From Anisus vortex (taxonomy: Eukaryota; Mollusca; Gastropoda; Planorbidae): a stretch of DNA of 64,000 bases. Under the pieces are notes generated by a model. The model did not search any database. It saw nothing but the letters and a program-made list of their open reading frames with translations, and was not told the DNA's origin. The stretch is from assembly GCA_949126835.1 (NCBI GenBank), contig CASBPS010000188.1, positions 434,001-498,000 on the forward strand. The letters run 5' to 3'. Shown here piece by piece: positions 28,496 through 43,129 of this stretch; the first letter of the stretch is position 1, and each line of letters opens with the position of its first letter. Both the position numbers and the translations under genes were made by a program.

Positions 28496-31400
28496 TCAAG
28501 TTCCATGAATCACATCATCTCTTCTAACATTCTATACATATCTCACTTTACGTTCCATGAATCCATCTATTCTAACATTCTATACATATCCCACTTTACG
28601 TCCATGATTCTATCTATTCTAACATTCTATACATATCTCACTTCATGTTCCATTAATCGCATCATCTATTCTAACATTCTATACATATCTCACTTCAAGT
28701 TAAATGAATAAAATCATCTATTCTAACATTCTATACATATCTCACTTCATGTTCCATTAATCGCATTATCTATTCTAACATTCTATACATATCTCACTTC
28801 AGGTTCCATGAATCACATCATCTATTCTAATATTCTATACATATCTCTCTTCACGTTCTATGAATCACATCATCTATTCTAACATTCTATGCCTATCTCA
28901 CTTTACCTTCCATTAATCCATCTATTCTAACATTCTATACATATCTCACTTCACGTTCCATGAATCATATCATCTATTCTAACATTCTATACATGTCTCA
29001 CTTAAGGTTCCAAGAATCACATCATCTATTCTAATATTCTATACATATCTCACTTCACGTTCCATGAATCACATCATCTCTTCTAACTTTCTATACATAT
29101 CTCACTTCACGTTCCATGAATCCATCTATTCTAACATTCTATACATATCTCACTTCACGTTCCTTTAATCCATATATTCTAACATTCTATACATATCTCA
29201 CTTCCAGTTCCATTAATCGCATCATCTATTCTATTTTTCCAGCATATCTCAATTCACGTTTAATGAATCACATCATTTATTCTAACATTCTTTACATATC
29301 TCTCTTCATGTTCCATGAATCCATCTATTCTAACATTCTATACATATTTCACTTCACGTTCCATGAATAACATCATCTATTTTAACATTCTATACATATC
29401 TCACTTCACGTTCCATGAATCCATCTATTCTAACATTCTATACATATCCCACTTCACGTTCCATAAATCACATTAACTATTCTAACATTCTATACATATC
29501 CCACTTCACGTCCATGATTCCATCTATTCTAACATTCTATACATATCTCACTTCACGTTCCATTAATCGCACCATCTATTCTAACATTCTATACATATTT
29601 CACTTCACGTTAAATGAATCAAATCATCTATTCTAACATTCTATACATATCTCACTTCACGTTCCATAAATCACACCATCTATTCTGACATTTCATAAAA
29701 ATATCACTTCACGTTCCATGAATCACATCATCAATTCCAACATTCAAAACATGTCTCACTTCAGGTTCCATGAAACACATCATCTATTCTAACATTCTAT
29801 ACACATCTCACTTCACGTTCTATGAATGATATCATCTATTATAACATTCTATACATATCTAACTTCACGTTCCATGAATCCATCTATCCTAACATACTAT
29901 ACATATCTCTCTTCATGTTTCATGAATCCATCTATTCTAACAATCTATACATATTTCACTTCACGTTCCATGAATCACATCATCAATTCCAACATTCAAT
30001 ACATGTCTCACTTTACGTTCCATGAATCACATCTTATATTCTAACATTCTGTACATACTTCACTTCACGTTCCATGAATCACATCATCTCTTCTAACTTT
30101 CTATACATATCTCACTACACGTTCCATGCATCCATCTATTCTAACATTCTATACATATCTCACTTCACGTTCCTTTTAGCCATCTATTCTAACATTCTAT
30201 ACATATCTCACTTCTCGTTCCATGAATCGCATCATCTATTCTAATATTCTATACATATCTCACTTCACGTTCCAAAAATCACACCATTCTAACCTTCTAT
30301 ACATATCTCACTTCACGTTCCATGAATCATATCATCTATTCTAACATTCTATACATATCTCACTTCACGTTCCATGAATCGCATCATCTATTCTAACGTT
30401 CTATACATATCTCACCTCACGTTCTATTAATCACATCATCTATTCTAACATTCTATACATATCTCACTTCACATTTAATGAATCACATCAAATATTCTAA
30501 CATTATATACATATCTCTCTTCATGTTCCATGAATCCATCTATTCTAACATTCTATACATATCTCACTTCACGTTCCATGAATCACATCATCTATTCGAA
30601 CATTCTATACATATCTTACTTCACGTTCCAAAAATCACACCATTCTAACCTTCTATACATATCTCACTTCACGTTCCATGAATCGCATCATCTATTCTAA
30701 CATTCTATACACATCTCACTTCACGTTCCATGAATCACATCATCTATTATAACATTCTATACATATCTAACTTTACGTTCCATGAATCCATCTATTCTAA
30801 CATACTATACATATCTCTCTTCATGTTCCATGAATCCATCTATTCTAACAATATATACATATTTCACTTCACGTTCCATGAATCACATCATCTATTCTAA
30901 TATTCTATACATATCTCACTTCACGTTCCATGAATCATATCATCTATTCTAACATTCTATACATATCTCACTTCAGGTTCCTTGAATCACATTATCTAAT
31001 CTAAAATTCTATACAATTATCACTTCAAGTTCCATGAATCACATCATCTATTCTAACATTCTATACATATCTCACTTTACGTTCCATGAATCCATCTATT
31101 CTAACATTCTATACATATCCCACTTTACGTCCATGATTCTATCTATTCTAACATTCTATACATATCTCACTTCATGTTCCATTAATCGCATCATCTATTC
31201 TAACATTCTATACATATCTCACTTCAAGTTAAATGAATAAAATCATCTATTCTAACATTCTATACATATCTCACTTCATGTTCCATTAATCGCATTATCT
31301 ATTCTAACATTCTATACATATCTCACTTCAGGTTCCATGAATCACATCATCTATTCTAATATTCTATACATATCTCACTTCACGTTCTATGAATCACATC

Positions 31401-32440
31401 ATCTATTCTAACATTCTATGCCTATCTCACTTTACCTTCCATTAATCCATCTATTCTAACAATTTATACATATCTCACTTCACGTTCCATGAATCATATC
31501 ATCTATTCTAACATTCTATACATGTCTCACTTCAGGTTCCAAGAATCACATCATCTATTCTAATATTCTATACATATCTCACTTCACGTTCCATGAATCA
31601 CATCATCTCTTCTAACTTTCTATACATATCTCACTTCACGTTCCATGAATCCATCTATTCTAACATTCTATACATATCTCACTTCACGTTCCTTTAATCC
31701 ATCTATTCTAACATTCTATACATATCTCACTTCCAGTTACATTAATCGCATCACCTATTCTATTTTTCCAGCATATCTCAATTCACGTTTAATGAATCAC
31801 ATCATTTATTCTAACATTCTTTACATATCTCTCTTCATGTTCCATGAATCCATCTATTCTAACATTCTATACATATCTCACTTAACGTTCCATGAATAAC
31901 ATCATCTATTTTAACATTCTATACATATCTCACTTCACGTTCCATGAATCCATCTATTCTAACATTCTATACATAACCCACTTCACGTTCCATAAATCAC
32001 ATTAACTATTCTAACATTCTATACATATCCCACTTCACGTACATGATTCCATCTATTCTAACATTCTATACATATCTCACTTCACGTTCCATTAATCGCA
32101 CCATCTATTCTAACATTCTATACATATCTCACTTCACGTTAAATGAATCAAATCATCTATTCTAACATTCTATACATATCTCACTTCACGTTCCATAAAT
32201 CACACCATCTATTCTGACATTTCATAAAAATATCACTTCACGTTCCATGAATCACATCATCAATTCCAACATTCAAAACATGTCTCACTTCAGGTTCCAT
32301 GAAACACATCATCTATTCTAACATTCTATACACATCTCACTTCACGTTCTATGAATGATATCATCTATTATAACATTCTATACATATCTAACTTCACGTT
32401 CCATGAATCCATCTATTCTAACATACTATACATATCTCTC
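28496..32440 (+). repeat. D/A mosaic with 2529-bp offset
   Basis: Landmarks at 28,505 and 29,116 recur at 31,034 and 31,645, an offset of 2529 bp. The TAACGTTC monomer at 27,813 recurs at 30,394, offset 2581, that is one 52-bp monomer more. Inside this, 29,355-30,230 aligns to 1-880 at a constant offset of 29,354 bp, so an A-type block has been captured in a D-type unit. A third copy of the unit begins near 36,060. Confidence 0.75.
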
Positions 32441-35400
32441 TTCATTTCCCATGAATCCATCTATTCTAACAATCTATACATATTTCACTTCACGTTCCAT
32501 GAATCACATCATCTATTCTAACATTATATAATATCTCTCTTCATGTTCCATGAATCCATCTATTCTAAAATTCTATACAATTCTCACTTCAAGTTCCATG
32601 AATCACATCATCTATTCTAAAATTCTATTCATATCTCACTTCACGTTCAATGAATCACATAATCTATTCTAACATTGTATACATATCTCACTTCACGTTC
32701 CATAAATCCATCTATTCTAACATTCTATACATATCCCACTTCACGTCCATGATTTCATCTATTCTAACATTCTATACATATCTCACTTCATGTTCCTTTA
32801 ATCGCATCATCTATCCTAACATTCCATACATATCTCACATTACTTCCATGTATTACATCATCTATTCTAACAATCTATACTCATCTCACTTCACGTTCCA
32901 TGAATCACATCATCTATTCTAACTTTCTATACATATCTCACTTGACGTTCCATGAATCCATCTATTCTAACATTCTATACATATCCCACTTCACGTCCAT
33001 GATTCCATCTATTCTAACATTCTATACATATCTCACTTCATGTTCCTTTAATCGCATCATCTATTCTAACATTCTATACATATCTCACTTCACATTAAAT
33101 GAATCAAATCATCTATTCTAACATTCTATACATATCTCACTTCACGTTCCATAAATCACACCATCTATTCTGACATTTCATAAAAATATCACTTCACGTT
33201 CCATGAATCACATCATCAATTCCAACATTCTATACATGTCTCACTTTACGTTCCATGAATCACATCATATATTCTAACATTCTATACATATTTCACTTCA
33301 CGTTCCATGAATCACATCATCTCTTCTAACTTTCTATACATATCTTACTTCACGTTCCTTTAATCCATCTATTCTAACATTCTATACATATCTCCCTTTT
33401 AGTTCCATGAATCGCATCATCTATTCTAACATTCTATACTTATCTCACTTCACGTTTAATGAATTACATCATTTATTCTAACATTCTATACATATCTCTC
33501 TTCATGTTCCATGAATCCATCTATTCTAACATTCTATACATATCCCACTTCACGTCCATGATTCCATTTATTCTAACATTCTATACATATCTCAATTCAT
33601 GTTCCATTAATCGCATCATCTATTCTAACATTCTATACATATCTCACTTCACGTTAAATGAATAACATCATCTATTCTAACATTCTATACATATCTCACT
33701 TCACGTTCCATGAATCATATCATCTATTCTAACATTCTATACATGTCTCACTTCAGGTTCCAAGAATCACATCATCTATTCTAATATTCTATACATATCT
33801 CACTTCACGTTCCATGAATCACATCATCTCTTCTAACTTTCTATACATATCTCACTTCACGTTCCATGAATCCATCTATTCTAACATTCTATACATATCT
33901 CACTTCACGTTCCTCTAATCCATCTATTCTAACATTCTATACATATCTCACTTCCAGTTCCATTAATCGCATCATCTATTCTATTTTTCCAGCATATCTC
34001 AATTCACGTTTAATGAATCACATCATTTATTCTAACATTCTTTACATATCTCTCTTCATGTTCCATGAATCCATCTATTCTAACATTCTGTACATATTTC
34101 ACTTCACGTTCCATGAATAACATCATCTATTTTAACATTCTATACATATCTCATTTCACGTTCCATGAATCACATTATCTATTCTAACATTCTATACATG
34201 TCTCACTTCACGTTCCATGAATCATATCATTTATTCAAACTTTCTATACATATCTCACTTTACGTTCCATAAATCCATCTATTCTAACATTCTATACATA
34301 TCTCTCTTCATGTTCCATGAATCCATCTATTCTAACATTCTATACATATCTCTCTTCACGTTCCATGAATCATATCATCTATTCTAACATTCTATACATA
34401 TCTCACTTCACGTTCCATGAATCACATCATCTATTCTAACATTCTATACATATCTCACCTCACGTTCCATGAATCACATCATAAATTCCAACATTCAAAA
34501 CATGTCTCACTTCAGGTTCCATGAAACACATCATCTATTCTAACAATCTATACACATCTCACTTCACGTTCTATGAATGATATCATCTATTATAACATTC
34601 TATACATATCTAACTTCACGTTCCATGAATCCATCTATTCTAACATACTATACATATCTCTCTTCATTTCCCATGAATCCATCTATTCTAAAATTCTATA
34701 CAATTCTCACTTCAAGTTCCATGAATCACATCATCTATTCTAACATTCTATTCATATCTCACTTCACGTTCAATGAATCACATAATCTATTCTAACATTG
34801 TATACATATCTCACTTCACGTTCCATAAATCCATCTATTCTAACATTCTATACATATCCCACTTCACGTCCATGATTTCTTCTATTCTAACATTCTATAC
34901 ATATCTCACTTCATGTTCCTTTAATCGCATCATTTATCCTAACATTCCATACATATCTCACATTACTTCCATGTATTACATCATCTATTCTAACAATCTA
35001 TACTCATCTCACTTCACGTTCCATGAATCACATCATCTATTCTAACTTTCTATACATATCTCACTTTACGTTCCATGAATCCATCTATTCTAACATTCTA
35101 TACATATCCCACTTCACGTCCATGATTCCATCTATTCTAACATTCTATACATATCTCACTTCATGTTCCTTTAATCGCATCATCTATTCTAACATTCTAT
35201 ACATATCTCACTTCACATTAAATGAATCAAATCATCTATTCTAACATTCTATACATATCTCACTTCACGTTCCATAAATCACACCATCTATTCTGACATT
35301 TCATAAAAATATCACTTCACGTTCCATGAATCACATCATCAATTCCAACATTCTATACATGTCTCACTTTACGTTCCATGAATCACATCATATATTCTAA

Positions 35401-35820
35401 CATTCTATACATATTTCACTTCACGTTCCATGAATCACATCATCTCTTCTAACTTTCTATACATATCTCACTTCACGTTCCTTTAATCCATCTATTCTAA
35501 CATTCTATACATATCTCCCTTCTAGTTCCATGAATCGCATCATCTATTCTAACATTCTATACTTATCTCACTTCACGTTTAATGAATTACATCATTTATT
35601 CTAACATTCTATACATATCTCTCTTCATGTTCCATGAATCCATCTATTCTAACATTCTATACATATCCCACTTCACGTCCATGATTCCATTTATTCTAAC
35701 ATTCTATACATATCTCAATTCATGTTCCATTAATCGCATCATCTATTCTAACATTCTATACATATCTCACTTCACGTTAAATGAATCACATCATCTATTC
35801 TAACATTCTATACATATCTC
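32441..35820 (+). repeat. D-type tandem pair, 2222/2123-bp offset
   Basis: The CTTCATTTCCC landmark at 32,441 recurs at 34,663 (2222 bp). Downstream landmarks at 32,650, 32,900 and 33,459 recur at 34,773, 35,023 and 35,582 (2123 bp). The 99-bp difference equals a 52-mer plus a 48-mer with one base missing, and the extra monomers are those at about 32,470-32,570, which include a one-base loss (ATATAATATC). Otherwise the copies are nearly identical. No gene is present. Confidence 0.78.
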
Positions 35821-37800
35821 ACATTACGTTCCATGTATCACATCATCAATTCTAACATTCTATACTCATCTCATTTCACGTTCCATGAATCACATTATCT
35901 ATTCTAACATTCTATACATGTCTCACTTCACGTTCCATGAATCATATCATTTATTCAAACTTTCTATACATATCTCACTTTACGTTCCATAAATCCATCT
36001 ATTCTAACATTCTATACATATCTCTCTTCATGTTCCATGAATCCATCTATTCTAACATTCTATACATATCTCACTTCACGTTCCATGAATCACATCATCT
36101 ATTCTAACATTCTATACATATCTCACCTCACGTTCTATTAACCACATCATCTATTCTAACATTCTATACATATCTCACTTCACGTTCCATGAATCGCATC
36201 ATCTATTCTAACATTCTATACATATCTCACTTCACATTTAATGAATCACATCAAATATTCTAACATTATATACATATCTCTCTTCATGTTCCATGAATCC
36301 ATCTATTCTAACATTCTATACATATCTCACTTCACGTTCCATGACTCACATCATCTATTCGAACATTCTATACATATCTCACTTCACGTTCCAAAAATCA
36401 CACCATTCTAACCTTCTATACATATCTCACTTCACGTTCCATGAATCACATCATCTATTCTAACATTCTATACACATCTCACTTCACGTTCCATGAATCA
36501 CATCATCTATTATAACATTCTATACATATCTAACTTCACGTTCCATGAATCCATCTATTCTAACATACTATACATATCTCTCTTCATGTTCCATGAATCC
36601 ATCTATTCTAACAATATATACATATTTCACTTCACGTTCCATGAATCACATCATCTATTCTAATATTCTATACATATCTCACTTCACGTTCCATAAATCA
36701 TATCATCTATTCTAACATTCTATACATATCTCACTTCAGGTTCCTTGAATCACATTATCTAATCTAAAATTCTATACAATTATCACTTCAAGTTCCATGA
36801 ATCACATCATCTATTCTAACATTCTATACATATCTCACTTTACGTTCCATGAATCCATCTATTCTAACATTCTATACATATCCCACTTTACGTCCATGAT
36901 TCTATCTATTCCAACATTCTATACATATCTCACTTCATGTTCCATTAATCGCATCATCTATTCTAACATTCTATACATATCTCACTTCACGTTAAATGAA
37001 TAAAATCATCTATTCTAACATTCTATACATATCTCACTTCATGTTCCATTAATCGCATTATCTATTCTAACATTCTATACATATCTCACTTCAGGTTCCA
37101 TGAATCACATCATCTATTCTAATATTCTATACATATCTCACTTCACGTTCTATGAATCACATCATCTATTCTAACATTCTATGCCTATCTCACTTTACCT
37201 TCCATTAATCCATCTATTCTAACATTCTATACATATCTCACTTCACGTTCCATGAATCATATCATCTATTCTAACATTCTATACATGTCTCACTTCAGGT
37301 TCCAAGAATCACATCATCTATTCTAATATTCTATACATATCTCACTTCACGTTCCATGAATCACATCATCTCTTCTAACTTTCTATACATATCTCACGTC
37401 ACGTTCCATGAATCCATCTATTCTAACATTCTATACATATCTCACTTCACGTTCCTTTAATCCATCTATTCTAACATTCTATACATATCTCACTTCCAGT
37501 TCCATTAATCGCATCATCTATTCTATTTTTCCAGCATATCTCAATTCACGTTTAATGAATCACATCATTTATTCTAACATTCTTTACATATCTCTCTTCA
37601 TGTTCCATGAATCCATCTATTATAACATTCTATACATATTTCACTTCACGTTCCATAAATCACACCATCTATTCTGACATTTCATAAAAATATCACTTCA
37701 CGTTCCATGAATCACATCATCAATTCCAACATTCAAAACATGTCTCACTTCAGGTTCCATGAAACACATCATCTATTCTAACATTCTATACACATCTCAC
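35821..37800 (+). repeat. D-type unit, third copy
   Basis: Landmarks 31,034 and 31,645 recur at 36,797 and 37,408, both 5763 bp further on. The block includes the CACCTCACGTTCTATTAACC monomer near 36,125 and TATTTTTCCAGC near 37,524. It passes into an A-type order from about 37,650, where a run of A monomers present in the earlier copies is missing. Confidence 0.72.
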
Positions 37801-40060
37801 TTCACGTTCTATGAATGATATCATCTATTATAACATTCTATACATATCTAACTTCACGTTCCATGAATCCATCTATCCTAACATACTATACATATCTCTC
37901 TTCATGTTTCATGAATCCATCTATTCTAACAATCTATACATATTTCACTTCACGTTCCATGAATCACATCATCAATTCCAACATTCAATACATGTCTCAC
38001 TTTACGTTCCATGAATCACATCTTATATTCTAACATTCTGTACATACTTCACTTCACGTTCCATGAATCACATCATCTCTTCTAACCTTCTATACATATC
38101 TCACTTCACGTTCCATGCATCCATCTATTCTAACATTCTATACATATCTAACTTCACGTTCCTTTTAGCCATCTATTCTAACATTCTATACATATCTCAC
38201 TTCTCGTTCCATGAATCGCATCATCTATTCTAACATTCTATACATATCTCACTTCACGTTTAATGAATCACATCATTTATTCTAACATTCTATACATATC
38301 TCTCTTCATGTTCCATGAATCCATCTATTCTAACATTCTATACATATCCCACTTGACGTCCATGATTCCATCTATTCTAACATTCTATACATATCTCACT
38401 TCATGTTCCATTAATCGCATCATCTATTCTAACATTCTATACATATCTCACTTCACGTTAAATGAATCACATCATCTATTCTAACATTCTATACATATCT
38501 AACTTCACGTTCCATGAATCACACCATCTATCCTAGCAATCCATACATATCTCACATTACGTTCCATGTATCACATCATCTATTCTAACATTCTATACTC
38601 ATCTCACTTCACGTTCCATGAATAAAATCACATATTCTAACATTCTATACATGTCTTACTTCACGTTCCGTGAATCATATCATCTATTCTAACTTTCTAT
38701 TCATATCTCACTTTACGTTCCATAAATCCATCTATTCTAACAATCTATACATATCTCTCTTCATGTTCCATGAATCCATCTATTCTAACATTCAATACAT
38801 ATCTCACTTCACGTTCTATGAATCATATCATCTATTCTAACATTCTATACATATCTCACTTCACGTTCCTTGAATCACATCATCTATTTTAACATTCTAT
38901 ACCTATCTCACTTTACCTTCCATTAATCCATCTGTTCTAACATTTTATACATATCTCACTTCACGTTCCATGAATCATATCATCTATTCTAACATTCTAT
39001 ACATGTCTCACTTCAGGTTCCATGAAACACATCATCTGTTCTAACATTCTATACACATCTCACTTCACGTTCTATGAATGATATCATCTATTATAACATT
39101 CTATACATATCTAACTTCACGTTCCATGAATCCATCTATCCTAACATACTATACATATCTCTCTTCATGTTTCATAAATCCATCTATTCTAACAATCTAT
39201 ACATATTTCACTTCACGTTCCATGAATCACATCATCTATTCTAATATTCTATACATATCTCACTTCACGTTCTATGAATCACATCATCTATTCTAACATT
39301 CTATGCCTATCTCACTTTACCTTCCATTAATCCATCTATTCTAACAATCTATACATATCTCACTTCACGTTCCATGAATCATATCATCTATTCTAACATT
39401 CTATACATGTCTTACTTCAGGTTCCAAGAATCACATCATCTTTTCTAATATTCTATACATATCTCACTTCACGTTCCATGAATCACATCATCTCTTCTAA
39501 CTTTCTTTTCATATCTCACTTCACGTTCCATGAATCCATCTATTCTAACATTGTATACATATCTCACTTTACGTTATTTAATCCATCTATTCTAACATTC
39601 TATACATATCTCACTTCCAGTTCCATGAATCGCATCATCTATTCTATTTTTCCAGCATATCTCAATTCACGTTTAATGAATCACATCATTTATTCTAACA
39701 TTCTTTACATATCTCTCTTCATGTTCCATGAATCCATCTATTCTAACAATCTATACATATCTCACTTCACGTTCCATGAATAACATCATCTATTTTAACA
39801 TTCTATACATATCTCACTTCACGTTCCATGAATCCATCTATTCTAACATTCTATACATATCCCACTTCACGTTCCATAAATCACATTAACTATTCTAACA
39901 TTCTATACATATCCCACTTCACGTCCATGATTCCATCTATTCTAACATTCTATACATATCTCACTTCACGTTCCATTAATCGCACCATCTATTCTAACAT
40001 TCTATACATATCTCACTTCACGTTAAATGAATCAAATCATCTATTCTAACATTCTATACA
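37801..40060 (+). repeat. A-type higher-order repeat copy
   Basis: Collinear with about 458-2486 at an offset of 37,343 bp: 468 to 37,811, 920 to 38,263, 1735 to 39,078 and 2187 to 39,530. About 1.7 kb therefore has no net insertion or deletion. A one-base loss near 39,574 (CGTTATTTAATCC) shifts the offset to 37,342 afterwards. Two A copies this far apart being so alike argues for exchange across the array. Confidence 0.8.
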
Positions 40061-42330
40061 TATCTCACTTCACGTTCCATAAATCACACCATCTTATCTG
40101 ACATTTCATAAAAATATCACTTCACGTTCCATGAATCACATCATCAATTCCAACATTCAAAACATGTCTCACTTCAGGTTCCATGAAACACATCATCTAT
40201 TCTAACATTCTATACACATCTCACTTCACGTTCTATGAATGATATCATCTATTATAACATTCTATACATATCTAACTTCACAATTCATGAATCCATCTAT
40301 CCTAACATACTATACATATCTCTCTTCATGTTTCATGAATCCATCTATTCTAACAATCTATACATATTTCACTTCACGTTCCATGAATCACATCATCAAT
40401 TCCAACATTCAATACATGTCTCATTTTACGTTCCATGAATCACATCTTATATTCTAACATTCTGTACATACTTCACTTCACGTTCCATGAATCACATCAT
40501 CTCTTCTAACTTTCTATACATATCTCACTTCACGTTCCATGCATCCATCTATTCTAACATTCTATACATATCTCACTTCACGTTCCTTTTAGCCATCTAT
40601 TCTAACATTCTATACATATCTCACTTCACGTTCCATAAATCACACCATCTATTCTGACATTTCATAAAAATATCACTTCACGTTCCATGAATCACATCAT
40701 CAATTCCAACATTCAAAACATGTCTCACTTCAGGTTCCATGAAACACATCATCTATTCTAACATTCTATACACATCTCACTTCACGTTCTATGAATGATA
40801 TCATCTATTATAACATTCTATACATATCTAACTTCACGTTCCATGAATCCATCTATCCTAACATACTATACATATATCTCTTCATGTTTCAAGAATCCAT
40901 CTATTCTAACAATCTATACATATTTCACTTCACGTTCCATGAATCACATCATCAATTCCAACATTCAATACATGTCCCACTTTACGTTCCATGAATCACA
41001 TCTTATATTCTAACATTCTGTACATACTTCACTTCACGTTCCATGAATCACATCATCTCTTCTAACTTTCTATACATATCTCACTTCACGTTCCATGCAT
41101 CCATCTATTCTAACATTCTATACATATCTAACTTCACGTTCCTTTTAGCCATCTATTCTAACATTCTATACATATCTCACTTCTCGTTCCATGAATCGCA
41201 TCATCTATTCTAACATTCTATACATATCTCACTTCACGTTTAATGAATCACATCATTTATTCTAACATTCTATACATATCTCTCTTCATGTTCCATGAAT
41301 CACACCATCTATTCTGACATTTCATAAAAATATCACTTCACGTTCCATGAATCACATCATCAATTCCAACATTCTATACACATCTCACTTCACGTTCTAT
41401 GAATGATATCATCTATTATAACATTCTATACATATCTAACTTCACGTTCCATAAATCCATCTATCCTAACATACTATACATATCTCTCTTCATGTTTCAT
41501 GAATCCATCTATTCTAACAATCTATACATATTTCACTTCACGTTCCATGAATCACATCATCAATTCCAACATTCAATACATGTCTCACTTTAGGTTCCAT
41601 GAATCACATCTTATATTCTAACATTCTGTACATACTTCACTTCACGTTCCATGAATCACGTCATCTCTTCTAACTTTCTATACATATCTCACTTCACGTT
41701 CCATGCATCCATCTATTCTAACATTCTATACATATCTAACTTCACGTTCCTTTTAGCCATCTATTCTAACATTCTATACATATCTCACTTCACGTTCCAT
41801 AAATCACACCATCTATTCTGACATTTCATAAAAATATCACTTCACGTTCCATGAATCACATCATCAATTCCAACATTCAAAACATGTCTCACTTCAGGTT
41901 CCATGAAACACATCATCTATTCTAACATTCTATACACATCTCACTTCACGTTCTATGAATGATATAATCTATTATAACATTCTATACATATCTAACTTCA
42001 CGTTCCATAAATCCATCTATCCTAACATACTATACATATCTCTCTTCATGTTTCATGAATCCATCTATTCTAACAATCTATACATATTTCACTTCACGTT
42101 CCATGAATCACATTATCAATTCCAACATTCAATACATGTCTCACTTTAGGTTCCATGAATCACATCTTATATTCTAACATTCTGTACATACTTCACTTCA
42201 CGTTCCATGAATCACGTCATCTCTTCTAACTTTCTATACATATCTCACTTCACGTTCCATGCATCCATCTATTCTAACATTCTATACATATCTCACTTTA
42301 CGTTCCTTTTAGCCATCTATTCTAACATTC
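40061..42330 (+). repeat. 556-bp nested tandem units
   Basis: The GATATCATCTATTAT monomer occurs at 40,239, 40,795 and 41,403, and a GATATAATC version at about 41,959, spacings 556, 608 and 556 bp. 608 is 556 plus one 52-bp monomer. The TTCATAAAAATATCAC landmark at 40,107, 40,663, 41,323 and 41,827 shows the third unit has gained and lost monomers (spacings 556, 660, 504). This is a short sub-block of the A unit amplified to four copies. Confidence 0.8.
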
Positions 42331-43129
42331 TATACATATCTCACTTCTCGTTCCATGAATCGCATCATCTATTCTAACATTCTATACATATCTCACTTCA
42401 CGTTTAATGAATCACATCATTTATTCTAACATTCTATACATATCTCTCTTCATGTTCCATGAATCCATCTATTCTAACATTCTATACATATCCCACTTCA
42501 CGTCCATGATTCCATCTATTCTAACTTTCTATACATATCTCACTTCACGTTCCATGCATCCATCTATTCTAACATTCTATACATATCTCACTTCACGTTC
42601 CTTTTAGCCATCTATTCTAACATTCTATACATATCTCACTTCTCGTTCCATGAATCGCATCATCTATTCTAACAATCTATACATATCTCACTTCACGTTT
42701 AATGAATCACATCATTTATTCTAACATTCTATACATATCTCTCTTCATGTTCCATGAATCCATCTATTCTAACATTCTATACATATCCCACTTCACGTCC
42801 ATGATTCCATCTATTCTAACATTCTATACATATCTCACTTCATGTTCCATTAATCGCATCATCTATTCTAACATTCTATACATATCTCACTTCACGTTAA
42901 ATGAATCACATCATCTATTCTAACATTCTATACATATCTAACTTCACGTTCCATGAATCACACCATCTATCCTAGCATTCCATACATATCTCACATTACG
43001 TTCCATGTATCACATCATCTATTCTAACATTCTATACTCATCTCACTTCACGTTCCATAAATAAAATCATCTATTCTAACATTCTATACATGTCTTACTT
43101 CACGTTCCGTGAATCATATCATCTATTCT
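42331..43129 (+). repeat. A-type satellite segment with short duplication
   Basis: Continues the A order after the 556-bp units. The run containing CTTCTCGTTCC, CACGTTTAATG and CCACTTCACGTCCATG occurs twice (landmark at 42,407 and 42,702, 295 bp apart) before proceeding to the 1159-bp unit. It contains only satellite monomers. Confidence 0.7.
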
